Assembly: GCF_028290025.1 (NCBI RefSeq)
Contig: NZ_JAQGKQ010000091.1
Location: 1-37,579 of the forward strand
Source of the DNA: Cypionkella sp.
Lineage (GTDB): Bacteria > Pseudomonadota > Alphaproteobacteria > Rhodobacterales > Rhodobacteraceae
Direction of reading: 5' to 3'
Length of the DNA: 37,579 nucleotides
The translations under genes and the position numbers were made by a program. Position 1 is the stretch's first letter. The number at the start of each line of letters is the position of its first letter. The notes under the pieces were generated by a model. The model saw only the letters and a program-made list of their open reading frames with translations, had not been told where the DNA came from and searched no databases. Shown here in pieces: positions 7,158 to 15,997 of the stretch.

Positions 7158-8446
7158 GCGGTGGATTTGCCACCGATCCATGTCGCGCGGATGGCGCGGT
7201 CGTCGCCCATCATGATGGTGGGGAAGATCGCTTGCCAGATGTCGGCGGCGCGGCGGGTGGATTGTTCGATGGCGGGGGTAGACTGCAGGTCTAGGATGGT
7301 GAGGTCGGCCTCCATGCCGGGGGCGATGTTGCCGATTTGATGCTCGGCGTGCAGCGCGCGGGCGGAGCCTACGGTTGCCAACCACCAAAGGTGGGCAGGG
7401 TGCAGGGCTTGGCCGCGCAGTTGGCCGACCTCATATGCGGCCGCCATGGTGTGCAGCATGGAGAAGCTTGAGCCGCCGCCGGTGTCGGTGGCGAGGCCGA
7501 CGCGCAGGTGGTTCGCATGGGACATATCGAACAGGCCGGAGCCGATGAAGGTGTTGGAGGTCGGGCAGTGGACGAGGCTCGCTCCGGCTTCAATCAGGCG
7601 GTCTTTCTCGCGTTGGGTAAGGTGGATGGCGTGGCCGTAGACGGCACCGCTCCGCAGTAGTCCTTGGGATTCGTAGGTGTCGAGATAGTCACGCGATTGT
7701 GGGAACAGGTCTTTCACCCATGCGATTTCATCAACCTGCTCGGAGAGGTGGGTTTGCATCAGGCAATCTGGGTATTCGTGCCAAAGCTGGCCTAAAGCGG
7801 CGAGTTGCTCGGGGGTCGAGGTGGGCGAGAACCTTGGGGTGATGACATAGGACAGTCGATCTTGGCGGTGCCACTTTTGCAGCAGGCGTTTGCTGTCGTC
7901 ATAGCTCGATTGCACGGTGTCACGTAGGGTTTCGGGCGCATTGCGGTCCATGCAGGTTTTGCCTGCGAAGGCGCGCAGACCACGGCTTTGGGCGGCGGTG
8001 AAGAAGGCGTCCACGCTTTCCGGGTGGATGGTGGCGTAGGTGCACATTGAGGTGGTGCCGTGCGCGAGGGCGAGATCCAGGTAGCGGTTGGCGATCTCGT
8101 CGGCATAAGCGCGGTCGGCGAAGCGCATTTCCTCGGGGAAGGTGTAGCTGTTCAGCCAGTCGATCAGGCGTTTACCCCACGAGGCGATGATCGCGGTTTG
8201 TGGGTAATGCACATGCGCGTCGATGAAGCCTGCAGAGATCAGGCATTGGCCGTAGTCGGTGATACGCGCTTGAGGATAAGCGGCGCGGACTTGATCGGCG
8301 GGGCCAGTGGCGAGAATCCTGCCGTTTTCGATGGCTACCGCGCCATGCGACTCGTGGCGCGCGGCACTGGGGCCATCCGCGAAGGGATCGCTTGCGAAGG
8401 ACAGCACTTGCCCCAAAAGAATATCGGCCCCGACTTGCTCTGACAT
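7154..8446 (-). CDS. guaD: Guanine deaminase
   Basis: The enzyme hydrolyses guanine to xanthine and ammonia in purine breakdown. It belongs to the metal-dependent amidohydrolases: the zinc-binding DAHVH (His78 and His80 from the chosen start), MQTHLSEQ with a further metal histidine, YGHAIHL, VHCPTSN and the late aspartate in ATDTGGG are all present. The order PQTAIIASWGKRLIDWLNSY, then TFPEE, is characteristic of guanine deaminase. The frame is open upstream to 8554, but ATG 8446 follows cggag at a normal distance and gives the family N-terminus MSEQVGADILLGQVLSF, so I use it. Tail-to-tail overlap of 3 bases with the SulP gene. Divergent from mgtE. Confidence 0.93.
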   Translation of the reverse strand: MSEQVGADILLGQVLSFASDPFADGPSAARHESHGAVAIENGRILATGPADQVRAAYPQARITDYGQCLISAGFIDAHVHYPQTAIIASWGKRLIDWLNSYTFPEEMRFADRAYADEIANRYLDLALAHGTTSMCTYATIHPESVDAFFTAAQSRGLRAFAGKTCMDRNAPETLRDTVQSSYDDSKRLLQKWHRQDRLSYVITPRFSPTSTPEQLAALGQLWHEYPDCLMQTHLSEQVDEIAWVKDLFPQSRDYLDTYESQGLLRSGAVYGHAIHLTQREKDRLIEAGASLVHCPTSNTFIGSGLFDMSHANHLRVGLATDTGGGSSFSMLHTMAAAYEVGQLRGQALHPAHLWWLATVGSARALHAEHQIGNIAPGMEADLTILDLQSTPAIEQSTRRAADIWQAIFPTIMMGDDRAIRATWIGGKSTA

Positions 8447-8516
8447 GACATACTCCGCTTGCCAAACCCGGCCATGGTATAGGCTTATGGCGCTTAGGTA
8501 AATTTCTGCATGCCCC

Positions 8517-8533
8517 CTGTTTCGTTGAAACAG
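8517..8533. promoter_or_regulatory. Small inverted repeat in the guaD-mgtE intergenic region
   Basis: Perfect 7-bp arms ctgtttc (8517-8523) and gaaacag (8527-8533) with a 3-base centre sit 33 bases before the mgtE start. It could be an operator or a 5'-UTR hairpin; no magnesium-responsive RNA could be recognised. Confidence 0.3.
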
Positions 8534-8565
8534 CTTTCTGTAAGCAGGTGGCAAAGGAGTGTGTC

Positions 8566-9936
8566 ATGGCGGAAAATCTGGCAGTTATGGACGAAGATGA
8601 AGTCCACGCCGATCGCGTGGCGGCAATCCTTGACGCGGTAGACGCCCAAGACACCGCGCGTATCACCGAATTGATGGAGCCGCTGCACGCGGCGGACATT
8701 GCTGACGTGCTGGAGCAGATCGGCTCTGCGGATCGTCGGGCGCTGCTGGCTTTGTGGTCGGGTGAGATCGACGGCGAGATTCTGTCCGAGATTGACGAAT
8801 CCATCCGCGAGGAAGTCATCGAATCGCTGCCGCGTTCTGTGGTCGCCGAAGCAATGCGGGAACTCGACACCGACGACGTGGTCGATATTCTCGAAGACCT
8901 TGATCTGCCGCAGCAGGGTTTGATCCTTGACGCTTTGGAGGATGCCGACCGGGTTGCGGTGCAGCAGGCGATGGGCTTCCCGGAGGAATCCGCCGGCCGT
9001 CTGATGCAGCGCGAAGTGGTGGTGGCGCCCGAGCATTGGACGGTGGGCGAGGCGACCGATTATCTGCGTGAGACGCCGCATTTGCCGGATCAATTCTATC
9101 ATGTGATCTTGGTTGACCCCCGTGTGAAACCAACGGGTTACGTGACGTTGGGGCGGCTGCTTTCCAGCAGGCGTGAGGTTCGGTTGAAGGACATATTGGA
9201 AGACAGTTTCCGCACGGTTCCGGCGACGGAATCCGAGGCCGATGTGGCCTATATGTTCAACCAGTATCACTTGATTTCTGCCCCCGTCGTCGATGGCACC
9301 GGGCGGCTGGTCGGCGTGATTACCATTGATGACGCGATGAACGTGCTGGATGAGGAACACGAGCAGGACATGCTGCGGCTGGCGGGTGTTGGCGATGACT
9401 CGAGTCTGTCGCATGGGGTTTTGGCAACGGCGCGGCAGCGTTTGCCGTGGCTGGTGGTGAACCTGTTTACCGCGTCGATTTCGGCATTTGTGATTTCTCG
9501 GTTCGAGTCGACGATTGCGAGTCTGGTGACTTTGGCTGCCTTGATGCCGATTGTGGCCTCAACCGGGGGGATTGCCGGGACGCAATCGCTGGCGGTGGCG
9601 GTGCGGGCGCTGGCCACGCGCAGCCTGACCTCTGCCAACGCCAAGCGGGTGGTCATGCGCGAATTGGTCGGCGGGCTGCTGAACGGCTTGGCTTTGGCTT
9701 TTCTGCTGGGGGTGGCGGGAACGGTGATCTTTGGCGACTGGAAACTGGGGATGGTACTAGGGGCTGCGATGATCACCAATCAGCTGGTGGCGGCAATGGG
9801 CGGGGTGTTGGTACCGCTGGGGCTGCATCGGTTGGATCTGGACCCGGCGCTGGCCTCGGGGACGTTCGTCACCACATTGACCGATGTGCTGGGGTATCTG
9901 GCGTTTCTGGGGCTGGCGACGATGGTGCTGCTGTGA
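8566..9936 (+). CDS. mgtE: Magnesium transporter MgtE
   Basis: MgtE is a Mg2+-gated inner-membrane channel. The protein has an acidic N-domain of helical repeats (about residues 1-125; LHAADIADVLEQI, then DVVDILEDLDLPQQ), a CBS-domain pair (about 130-255, with GYVTLGRLL and GVITIDDAMNVL) that senses cytoplasmic Mg2+, and five C-terminal membrane helices. Conserved pore-region motifs are STGGIAGTQSLAVAVRALA and TLTDVLGYLAFLGLA, whose Asp lies in the selectivity site of known MgtE. ATG 8566 is chosen because aaggag lies at 8554-8559; the upstream GTG 8548 would ignore that site. Its stop TGA overlaps the ATG of the next gene by one base. Confidence 0.96.
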   Translation: MAENLAVMDEDEVHADRVAAILDAVDAQDTARITELMEPLHAADIADVLEQIGSADRRALLALWSGEIDGEILSEIDESIREEVIESLPRSVVAEAMRELDTDDVVDILEDLDLPQQGLILDALEDADRVAVQQAMGFPEESAGRLMQREVVVAPEHWTVGEATDYLRETPHLPDQFYHVILVDPRVKPTGYVTLGRLLSSRREVRLKDILEDSFRTVPATESEADVAYMFNQYHLISAPVVDGTGRLVGVITIDDAMNVLDEEHEQDMLRLAGVGDDSSLSHGVLATARQRLPWLVVNLFTASISAFVISRFESTIASLVTLAALMPIVASTGGIAGTQSLAVAVRALATRSLTSANAKRVVMRELVGGLLNGLALAFLLGVAGTVIFGDWKLGMVLGAAMITNQLVAAMGGVLVPLGLHRLDLDPALASGTFVTTLTDVLGYLAFLGLATMVLL

Positions 9937-10472
9937 TGGACAAGGCAGAAGCGCGCAAAGCGGCGTTTGCGGCGCGGAAACTGGCGTTTGCAGCAGGGCA
10001 GGGGCAGGCGGCGGAGTTGTTGGCCGATGTTTTGGCTGCGTATGGCGGGCAAGCTTTGGCTGGTTACATGGCGATGCGCACCGAAGCCGATCCGATGGCG
10101 GCAATGTTGGCGCATCAGGGGCCGGTGTGTGTTCCGGTGATCATCGGGCCGGGGCAGGCGCTGCGCTTTCGCGAATGGTCGCCGGGATGCGCTATGGAGA
10201 TGGGAGCCTTTGGGGCTTTGATCCCGGCCGAGGGCGCGTGGATTGAGCCCGAAGTGCTGATCGTGCCGCTGGTCGGCTTTGACGCGCGCGGGTTTCGTTT
10301 GGGTTATGGCGGCGGGTTTTATGACCGGACCTTGCAGGGGTTGCGGATGAAGCGGGCAACGTTGGCGGTGGGATTTGGGTTTTCAGCGCAGGAGTTGGCT
10401 GAGGTTCCGATTGATGAATTCGATCAGCGGTTGGATATGATGGTGACAGAAGCGGGCGTGCGGCGGTTTTAG
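9936..10472 (+). CDS. 5-formyltetrahydrofolate cyclo-ligase
   Basis: This enzyme uses ATP to turn 5-formyltetrahydrofolate into 5,10-methenyltetrahydrofolate, recovering a stored folate for one-carbon metabolism. The 178-residue protein starts MDKAEARKAAFAARK and has the family motif GFDARGFRLGYGGGFYDRTL near residues 111-130 with an upstream EPEVLIVPLVGFD. The ATG at 9936 overlaps the mgtE stop (TGATG), which implies translational coupling. The same frame is open far upstream inside mgtE, but that extension is only the shadow of mgtE. No functional link with magnesium transport is needed, though the enzyme is Mg-ATP dependent. Confidence 0.94.
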   Translation: MDKAEARKAAFAARKLAFAAGQGQAAELLADVLAAYGGQALAGYMAMRTEADPMAAMLAHQGPVCVPVIIGPGQALRFREWSPGCAMEMGAFGALIPAEGAWIEPEVLIVPLVGFDARGFRLGYGGGFYDRTLQGLRMKRATLAVGFGFSAQELAEVPIDEFDQRLDMMVTEAGVRRF

Positions 10473-10493
10473 CAGCGCTTGGGGCTGGCCGCT

Positions 10494-10523
10494 GGGGGTT
10501 TCACACCCACAGACCCCCGCGGG
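10494..10523 (+). terminator. Weak candidate terminator after the cyclo-ligase gene
   Basis: A 6-bp stem gggggt (10494-10499) with accccc (10513-10518) is followed by a small cccgcggg palindrome and gatattta. There is no real T-run, so termination is uncertain. The rest of the 168-base convergent gap is AT-richer and holds nothing recognisable. Confidence 0.3.
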
Positions 10524-10640
10524 ATATTTAAGCCAGTGCGAAAGCAACATTTTAATCAAATTATTGAACTTGTGCATTGGCGACAGGTCGGTCGTGATGG
10601 GCGATAAGGGCTGATTTAACTATACGATGACCACGATCGG

Positions 10641-11957
10641 CTACTTCGCAATCGTCTCTTGGCGCACGAACATGTTGCCCCAAGCGCGGTCGATCAGTTC
10701 GGGACTCATCTGATTTGGGATGCCTTCGAACTCGCAAACGGCGATCATTTGGTCGATCAGGAATGTCGGCTGATAGTTGGCGTAGTTGTTGGCAATGGTG
10801 GGGTATTTGGTTTTCAGCATGTAGATCAGCGTCGCCTCATCCAGCGGGATTTGCTTTTTCTTGGCCACCATGGCGAAGATTTTCAGGAACATCTCTTGGT
10901 TCGGGCCGTCGATTTTGATTTTGAAGAAGATCCGGCGCAGGGCCGCGCCGTCAAAAATGTCGTTCGGGTGGAAGTTGGTGGAGAAAATCACCAGCGTGTC
11001 GAAGGGCACGGTGAATTTCTCGCCGGATTGCAGTGCTAGGATGTCGCGGGATTCCTCTAGCGGCACGATCCAGCGGTTGACCAGCTTTTGCGGCGGCTCG
11101 GCTTGGCGGCCCAAGTCATCGACGATGAAGATGCCGCCGGAAGCTTTCAGTTGCAGCGGGGCTTGGTAGGTGCGGGCGGTCGGGTTGTATTTCAGATCGA
11201 GCATGTCGAGGGTCAACTCGCCACCGGTGATCACCGAGGGGCGTTCGCAATAGACGTAGCGGTTGTCGTAGCGATTGCCGGTGCGGCGCAGCGCGTTCGG
11301 GTCATCGACGGAAGATTCGGCCGAGGAGTGCACGATCGGGTCATAGACGGTGATAACCTGACCGGAATATTCGATGGCGCGGGGCACGTAGATCTTGTCG
11401 CCCAAGGCGGCGCGGATGCCATTGGAAATGCTCGATTTTCCGTTTCCAGGCGGGCCATACATCAGGATGGAGCGGCCTGATGTGACAGCGGGGCCGAGGT
11501 TGGAGATCAGATCGGGCGGTAGGATCAGGTGGCCCATGCCCTTCATCAACTCGGGCCGGGTCAGTTTGATGTCGCGGACCGATTGGCGTTTCATCTGTGC
11601 CGAATAGGCGGCCAGTGGGATAGGCAAAGCGCCGTAATATTCGGATTGTGACAGGGCATCCAGCGCGCGGGCTTTACCGGCATCGGTCAACTGGTAGCCC
11701 ATTTCATTGCTCGTCGAGGTGGCGTTCAGGGTGCCTTTGGCCTCTAGCAGACGCTGCTGTCGGGCGGCATCGACGAGTTCTTGCACCAACACGACGGGCA
11801 GGCAGATTGCGCGCGACAGGTCTGTGACCATGTCGAGGTTCATGCGGAACATGGTTTTTAACAGGATGTCGCGCATCATCACCGAGGATAGGCCGGTTTC
11901 GGCCAAGGACTTCGGTTGCGGTGGCGGTTGCACCCCTAGCGGCACTTGCATGTTCAT
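10641..11957 (-). CDS. AAA ATPase at the end of the Tad pilus locus, role unknown
   Basis: A 438-residue cytoplasmic protein. Residues about 25-110 look like a helical, winged-helix-like N-domain (MMRDILLKTMFRMNL, then VVLVQELVDAARQQ, and a turn GYQLTDAGKARALDALSQSE). The ATPase core has Walker A GPPGNGKSS (about 168-176), Walker B GIFIVDDLG (about 275-283), a sensor-1-like LVIFSTNF and a possible arginine finger in ALRRIFFKI. No membrane segment or signal is seen. ATG 11957 is preferred to GTG 11966 because aaagg lies eight bases before it. It follows cpaA by about 63 bases in the same direction and is likely cotranscribed. It is not one of the classic Tad motor ATPases. A regulatory or assembly role in pilus biology is inference from position only. 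Confidence 0.8.
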   Translation of the reverse strand: MNMQVPLGVQPPPQPKSLAETGLSSVMMRDILLKTMFRMNLDMVTDLSRAICLPVVLVQELVDAARQQRLLEAKGTLNATSTSNEMGYQLTDAGKARALDALSQSEYYGALPIPLAAYSAQMKRQSVRDIKLTRPELMKGMGHLILPPDLISNLGPAVTSGRSILMYGPPGNGKSSISNGIRAALGDKIYVPRAIEYSGQVITVYDPIVHSSAESSVDDPNALRRTGNRYDNRYVYCERPSVITGGELTLDMLDLKYNPTARTYQAPLQLKASGGIFIVDDLGRQAEPPQKLVNRWIVPLEESRDILALQSGEKFTVPFDTLVIFSTNFHPNDIFDGAALRRIFFKIKIDGPNQEMFLKIFAMVAKKKQIPLDEATLIYMLKTKYPTIANNYANYQPTFLIDQMIAVCEFEGIPNQMSPELIDRAWGNMFVRQETIAK

Positions 11958-12020
11958 CGGCGGCACCTTTGCATCGGCGGCGCGGTTGTTGCGCGCCGCT
12001 CTCTCATGCTTGGGTTTGGC

Positions 12021-12512
12021 CTAGAAAAGCGGCAAGAGTGCGGCCAAAAGGTAGAAGATCAGTGTCCCTGACAGCGCCAGCCCCATCGGAAAATCCTTAT
12101 GCGTCCAGCTTTGCCAGTCGGGAGTCGCGGCGCGGAAGGCAGGTGCAAAGCCCACGAGGCGGTGGGCGGCGAAGGCTCCGAGCAAGCAGGCGGCGTAGAG
12201 GCCGAGCACGAAGCGCAGGTCGGCGTGAATGAACACCGGGGCCATGGCGGCTGCAAATTTTGCGTCACCTGCGCCGACTGCTCCGCCTGCGTTCAGGATG
12301 AAGCCTGCGACCAACACGCAGACTGCCAAGGCCCAACCCCAGAGCCAGAGGTTAAACGGCACCATGATGAGGCCCAACACAAGCCACAGGATAAGCATCG
12401 CCGCCCCGGCTTTGTTTGGAATCTTCATAAACTTCATGTCGCTCCACGAAGCCCAGATGGCTATGGCGAAGCAGAACGGAAGGAAGGCGAGGGCTACGTA
12501 GGGCGAGATCAT
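12021..12512 (-). CDS. cpaA: Prepilin peptidase CpaA/TadV
   Basis: This inner-membrane aspartyl protease (family A24) cuts the leader from Flp prepilins. Both catalytic aspartates are visible: SWSDMKFMKIPN near the N-terminus and the GxGD motif in GGAVGAGDAKFAAA. Four to six hydrophobic helices cover the rest, and the size (163 aa) is normal for the short CpaA/TadV type without the N-methylase domain. ATG 12512 lies immediately after the stop of the tadD-like gene (TGATATG); a GTG at 12521 is an alternative start that would overlap it. Its natural substrates are probably the three pilins at 22265-23191. Confidence 0.93.
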   Translation of the reverse strand: MISPYVALAFLPFCFAIAIWASWSDMKFMKIPNKAGAAMLILWLVLGLIMVPFNLWLWGWALAVCVLVAGFILNAGGAVGAGDAKFAAAMAPVFIHADLRFVLGLYAACLLGAFAAHRLVGFAPAFRAATPDWQSWTHKDFPMGLALSGTLIFYLLAALLPLF

Positions 12513-12513
12513 A

Positions 12514-13359
12514 TCAACCACTCAGCGCTTTCAGGCTGCGCTCGGCCGCCTCAAAATAAGTAGGCGAAGTATCGACGGCTTGTTGCAGCAATTCGCGACC
12601 GACAGAGGTATCGCCTTGCTTCACGGCAGCGAGGCCGAGTGTGTAGTATAGCTGGGCGCGCTCTGTCTGCGTCATGTCGATCACTGGCAAATCATATTTG
12701 CGCTGGGCGGCACGGGCGAGGATAAGGTTATTCTTGGCGGTAAAGCTGCTCGGGTCGTAGGTCAGCGCTTCGAGGAAAAGCTTTTCAGCCCCGGCGCTAT
12801 CACCACGGCTCAGCTTCGAGAAACCCCAGTTGTTGTAGACGCCCGAGGGTTTGGTGGTGAGGCCAGCGGCGATATCGTAAAAGCTATCGGCTTTTTTCCA
12901 GTCTTTTTTGCTGTCGGCGACCATGGCTTCCAAGCGATAACGCTCAAATGTTTCGAACGTCGGCGGGACGGTGTTTAGCGTGGCTTCGGCGGCGGGCCAG
13001 TTCGAGGTGCGCACTTGCGCATCTGCCAGCCCGACGCGGTCTTCACTGGTGCCTTGCGGAGTTGCGATAATAGCGGTGTAGACGGCTATCGCTTCGGAAG
13101 GTTTGTTGGCGCGGATCAGCGATTTAGCCAAGCCCCGTTTTAAATCGATACGGTCGGGGTTTTCGGTACTCGATTTCTGGAAATAGGCCACGGCTTCATT
13201 AGGGTCGCCTACCGTCAGCATGATGTCGCTGAGGTTGGATTCGTCGACGACGTTAACGGCCTTTAGCGCGCGTTGGGCATTGGCGTCGCGGGTGCCTTGG
13301 CAGCCGCTCAAAGCGGTTGCACCCAGCAGGCACAGTGTTAGCAAAACAGGTTGGCGCAT
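12514..13359 (-). CDS. tadD: TPR lipoprotein, TadD-like
   Basis: The N-terminus MRQPVLLTLCLLGATALSGC is a lipoprotein signal with lipobox LSGC, giving an acylated cysteine and a likely outer-membrane destination. About 260 residues of tetratricopeptide-like helices follow (for example NEAVAYFQKSSTENPDRIDL, GVYNNWGFSKLSRGDSAGAE and LYYTLGLAAVKQGDTSVGRE). TadD proteins serve as pilotin-like factors for the Tad secretin and outer-membrane complex. Start ATG 13359 has aagga upstream; the open frame extends to 13395 but would spoil the signal peptide. It is separated from the previous TPR gene by 65 bases and adjoins cpaA. Confidence 0.85.
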   Translation of the reverse strand: MRQPVLLTLCLLGATALSGCQGTRDANAQRALKAVNVVDESNLSDIMLTVGDPNEAVAYFQKSSTENPDRIDLKRGLAKSLIRANKPSEAIAVYTAIIATPQGTSEDRVGLADAQVRTSNWPAAEATLNTVPPTFETFERYRLEAMVADSKKDWKKADSFYDIAAGLTTKPSGVYNNWGFSKLSRGDSAGAEKLFLEALTYDPSSFTAKNNLILARAAQRKYDLPVIDMTQTERAQLYYTLGLAAVKQGDTSVGRELLQQAVDTSPTYFEAAERSLKALSG

Positions 13360-13424
13360 TTTGCGTCCTTTTTGGTCTGACTGCTCGATACTCAAATATG
13401 GTTACAAAATAAGCTTCAACATTT

Positions 13425-14030
13425 TCAGAGTTGCGAGAGCAAAACGTAGCTGCCTTGCCCGCGCCGCACGAGTTTCATAACTGGTTTTTCATCCTGAGCC
13501 GGATCATACAGCGCGGTCTCACTGCGCGCGATAGCCAGCTTGAGATTTTCGCGGATGGAGTCCGATTGGCCACTGTCCAGGGCAAACGCTTGTTGGAATA
13601 CGCGGCGGGCCTCGCCGACCTTGCCTTGTTCGATCAGCACACAGCCAAGATTGTTCAGCGCGGGCACATTGGTTTCATCGGCTTCGATCGCGCGGCGCAG
13701 CACCTGTTCGGCTTGACCCAAGCGGCCGAGCTTTAGATCAGCCGAGCCAATCGCAGACAGCACATCGGCGTTCATGCCCTGTTCGGCTGCGGCGCGGTAA
13801 TAGGCGCGCATCGCCAGTTCATACTCGCCCGCTTCCATTAAACGGTGTCCGACCAGCAGGCCATCGACACCTTGCTCGCGGCCATTTGCGGCGAAGGGCA
13901 CGTTTCGGGCGTTGCCGGATGCGCTAAGGCCGCCAGTGTGTTCACAGGCGGCCAAAGTTGTGCAAACCAGAAGGGCCGTTGCTGCCGTGCGCTTCAATAC
14001 TCGCCTCGTTAAATCGGGCTTGGCGCCCAT
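13425..14030 (-). CDS. TPR lipoprotein of the Tad locus
   Basis: This second, shorter TPR protein starts at ATG 14030, one base after the tadC stop codon. A basic signal sequence (about residues 1-29) ends in lipobox TLAAC. Two to three TPR motifs are visible, for example AMRAYYRAAAEQGMNADVLS, then LGRLGQAEQVLRRAIEADET, then VPALNNLGCVLIEQGKVGEA. TPR lipoproteins beside tadC are usual in alphaproteobacterial Tad clusters and are thought to help assemble or locate the outer-membrane part of the machine. Either this or the next gene could be the true TadD equivalent. Confidence 0.82.
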   Translation of the reverse strand: MGAKPDLTRRVLKRTAATALLVCTTLAACEHTGGLSASGNARNVPFAANGREQGVDGLLVGHRLMEAGEYELAMRAYYRAAAEQGMNADVLSAIGSADLKLGRLGQAEQVLRRAIEADETNVPALNNLGCVLIEQGKVGEARRVFQQAFALDSGQSDSIRENLKLAIARSETALYDPAQDEKPVMKLVRRGQGSYVLLSQL

Positions 14031-14031
14031 G

Positions 14032-15015
14032 TCAGCCGCCACCAAGAGTTTTCGAAATCCCGTAAACTGAAGGTCCGATCAGAATGATCAAAAGCGGTGG
14101 TAGCGTGAACAGCATAGTGCCAAGCGTCAGCTTTGTCGGCAACTTGTTTGCCAATTCTTCCGCCCGCATGATGCGTTTATCACGCATTTCTGCAGAATAG
14201 ACCCGCAGCGCGTCGGACATTGAGGTACCGAAGGTCGCGGATTGTACGAGCGTGGTACAGAACGACGAGATATCGGCGATGCCGACGCGCTCTGACAGGT
14301 CTTTCAGCACCTTTACGCGCTCTTTACCGGCTTTGACTTCTTGCGCGACGGTCTCAAATTCTTCGGCCAAAGCGGGGCAAGAGTTGCGGCTTTCTTTTGC
14401 GATGCGGTTGATGGATTGGTCAAGCGATTGGCCAGCCTCTACACAGACGAGCATCAGATCAAGTGCGTCGGGAAAGCCCGAGACGATTTCGTTTTGGCGC
14501 TTTTGCACCCGGCTGTTGACCCAATACATTGGAAAGTAATAGCCCAAGCCGCCGGGCAGCAGGGTGGAGATAATCATCACTTGGGTGGAAACCTCGGCGC
14601 CATTATTGCCGGTGAAGGTATAGAGCATCCCCAAGGCGAGCAAGCCCACCCCCAGCGCCAGCTGCGCGAAGTGGAAGGTGCGGACAGCGTTCTTTTGCTT
14701 GTAGCCCGCCCGCACCATTTTCAGCCGTGAAGCGGTCATGGTCTGCTCATCCTGCGGTTCGAGGAACGAGGCGAACTTTTGCAGGCGGTCAACCTTTTCG
14801 CTATGCCGCAGAGCCGCGCCGCGTTTGGATGATGCGACGCCTTCGATCTCTTTGCGCAGTGCTTTCAACTTGTCGAACGGCTCTGGCTGCTTTTTCAGCA
14901 TCATCGGCAAGACGGCGACGATCAGCGACAAGCCGAACAAGCCCAACGCCAACAGCGGCCCCAAGGGGCCAAAATTATCGGTCAGTTGCGTGTTGATATT
15001 GTTCAGAAATTCCAT
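14032..15015 (-). CDS. tadC: Tad inner-membrane platform protein TadC
   Basis: A 327-residue type II secretion F-domain protein. Membrane helices lie near residues 17-38, 105-150 and the C-terminus. The central F-domain contains FPDALDLMLVCVEAGQSLDQ and ESRNSCPALAEEFETVAQEV, then TFGTSMSDALRVYSAEMRDK and KLPTKLTLGTMLFTLPPLLI. TadB and TadC together form the platform on which the TadA ATPase acts during pilus polymerisation. Five bases separate it from tadB, and one base from the following TPR gene, so the block is an operon. Confidence 0.94.
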   Translation of the reverse strand: MEFLNNINTQLTDNFGPLGPLLALGLFGLSLIVAVLPMMLKKQPEPFDKLKALRKEIEGVASSKRGAALRHSEKVDRLQKFASFLEPQDEQTMTASRLKMVRAGYKQKNAVRTFHFAQLALGVGLLALGMLYTFTGNNGAEVSTQVMIISTLLPGGLGYYFPMYWVNSRVQKRQNEIVSGFPDALDLMLVCVEAGQSLDQSINRIAKESRNSCPALAEEFETVAQEVKAGKERVKVLKDLSERVGIADISSFCTTLVQSATFGTSMSDALRVYSAEMRDKRIMRAEELANKLPTKLTLGTMLFTLPPLLIILIGPSVYGISKTLGGG

Positions 15016-15020
15016 GACGT

Positions 15021-15992
15021 TTAGACCTTAATGTTGACCATGATACGCATGAAGATGATGTTGATTACCAAAAACACTCCGACAGCGAGGCAGGCAGGAA
15101 TAAACACCGACGATGTCGCTACATCATCGTAGTAGTCAGGCTTGATGATGTTGATCATCACAATCGCGCCGATCGGGAACATAGACAGGAACATGCCCGA
15201 CCATTTCGCCTCACCTGTGATGGCTTTGACGCGGCGAAACAGTTTGAAGCGGGCGCGGATTACCTTGGACAGACCTTCAAGGATTTCGGCCAAGTTACCG
15301 CCCGAGGTTTGCTGAATGGTGACGGCAACGGCGAGAAAGCGCAGATCCTGGCTGTCCATGCGTTCGGCAAAGGCTTTCAGACTGTCAGCGACATTGCGGC
15401 CATAAGCGGCCTCATCGGCGATCATGCCAAATTCGGTACCCAAGGGGTCGGGGACTTCTTTGGCGACGATACCGATGGCAGAGGCAAACGGATGACCGAC
15501 GCGCAAAGACCGCACCATCAGTTCCACGGCGTCTGGCAGTTGTTCATCCATCAAGGCGATGCGCTTTTTGGCCTTGCCGTTGACCCAGAAATACACGCCA
15601 CCCACGCCCATACCTACAGCAACCAGCACCCGGATGGGCAGGGCGACTTGCGTGCCAAGGGTCAGCCCGACAAAAGCCACGCCAACCATGCCGACCATAA
15701 TCAACACCAGTTGCTGCGGGCTGAAGGCAATGTTGGCTTTCTGGGCTTTCTTGGCGAGGATCGAATACAGCGGGATGCCGCGCGAGTTGACGTGCTGCTC
15801 GGTCTCTTTGCGCAGTTGCTCCAAAACCTGTTCGCGGTTGTTGTTTTTCTCCAGCAGAGCAAGGCGGCGGCTCATCCGGCTGTTCAGGCTGATCGACTTG
15901 CCAAACACCACAAGATAAAGCCCGTTCACCATCACAACGACAGCCACGAAGATCAGAATATAGATAAGCGGAGCAGCTGAAAGGGTCATCAC
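15021..15992 (-). CDS. tadB: Tad inner-membrane platform protein TadB
   Basis: A 323-residue type II secretion F-domain protein with a membrane helix at residues about 8-30, two central helices (about 90-135) and C-terminal helices (about 255-320). The cytoplasmic domain shows LPDAVELMVRSLRVGHPFAS and AIGIVAKEVPDPLGTEFGMI, then DLRFLAVAVTIQQTSGGNLA and EILEGLSKVIRARFKLFRRV, which is the standard TadB pattern. It lies between tadA (gap 5) and tadC (gap 5) and is transcribed with them. Confidence 0.95.
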   Translation of the reverse strand: MMTLSAAPLIYILIFVAVVVMVNGLYLVVFGKSISLNSRMSRRLALLEKNNNREQVLEQLRKETEQHVNSRGIPLYSILAKKAQKANIAFSPQQLVLIMVGMVGVAFVGLTLGTQVALPIRVLVAVGMGVGGVYFWVNGKAKKRIALMDEQLPDAVELMVRSLRVGHPFASAIGIVAKEVPDPLGTEFGMIADEAAYGRNVADSLKAFAERMDSQDLRFLAVAVTIQQTSGGNLAEILEGLSKVIRARFKLFRRVKAITGEAKWSGMFLSMFPIGAIVMINIIKPDYYDDVATSSVFIPACLAVGVFLVINIIFMRIMVNIKV

Positions 15993-15997
15993 ATGCC

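Noticed and set aside
9447..9935. N-terminal extension of the cyclo-ligase frame
   Set aside because: It is the shadow of mgtE in another frame; the true start is the ATG overlapping the mgtE stop.
12099..12563. 154-codon + strand frame over cpaA
   Set aside because: Composition is that of a shadow; cpaA with both catalytic aspartates accounts for the region.
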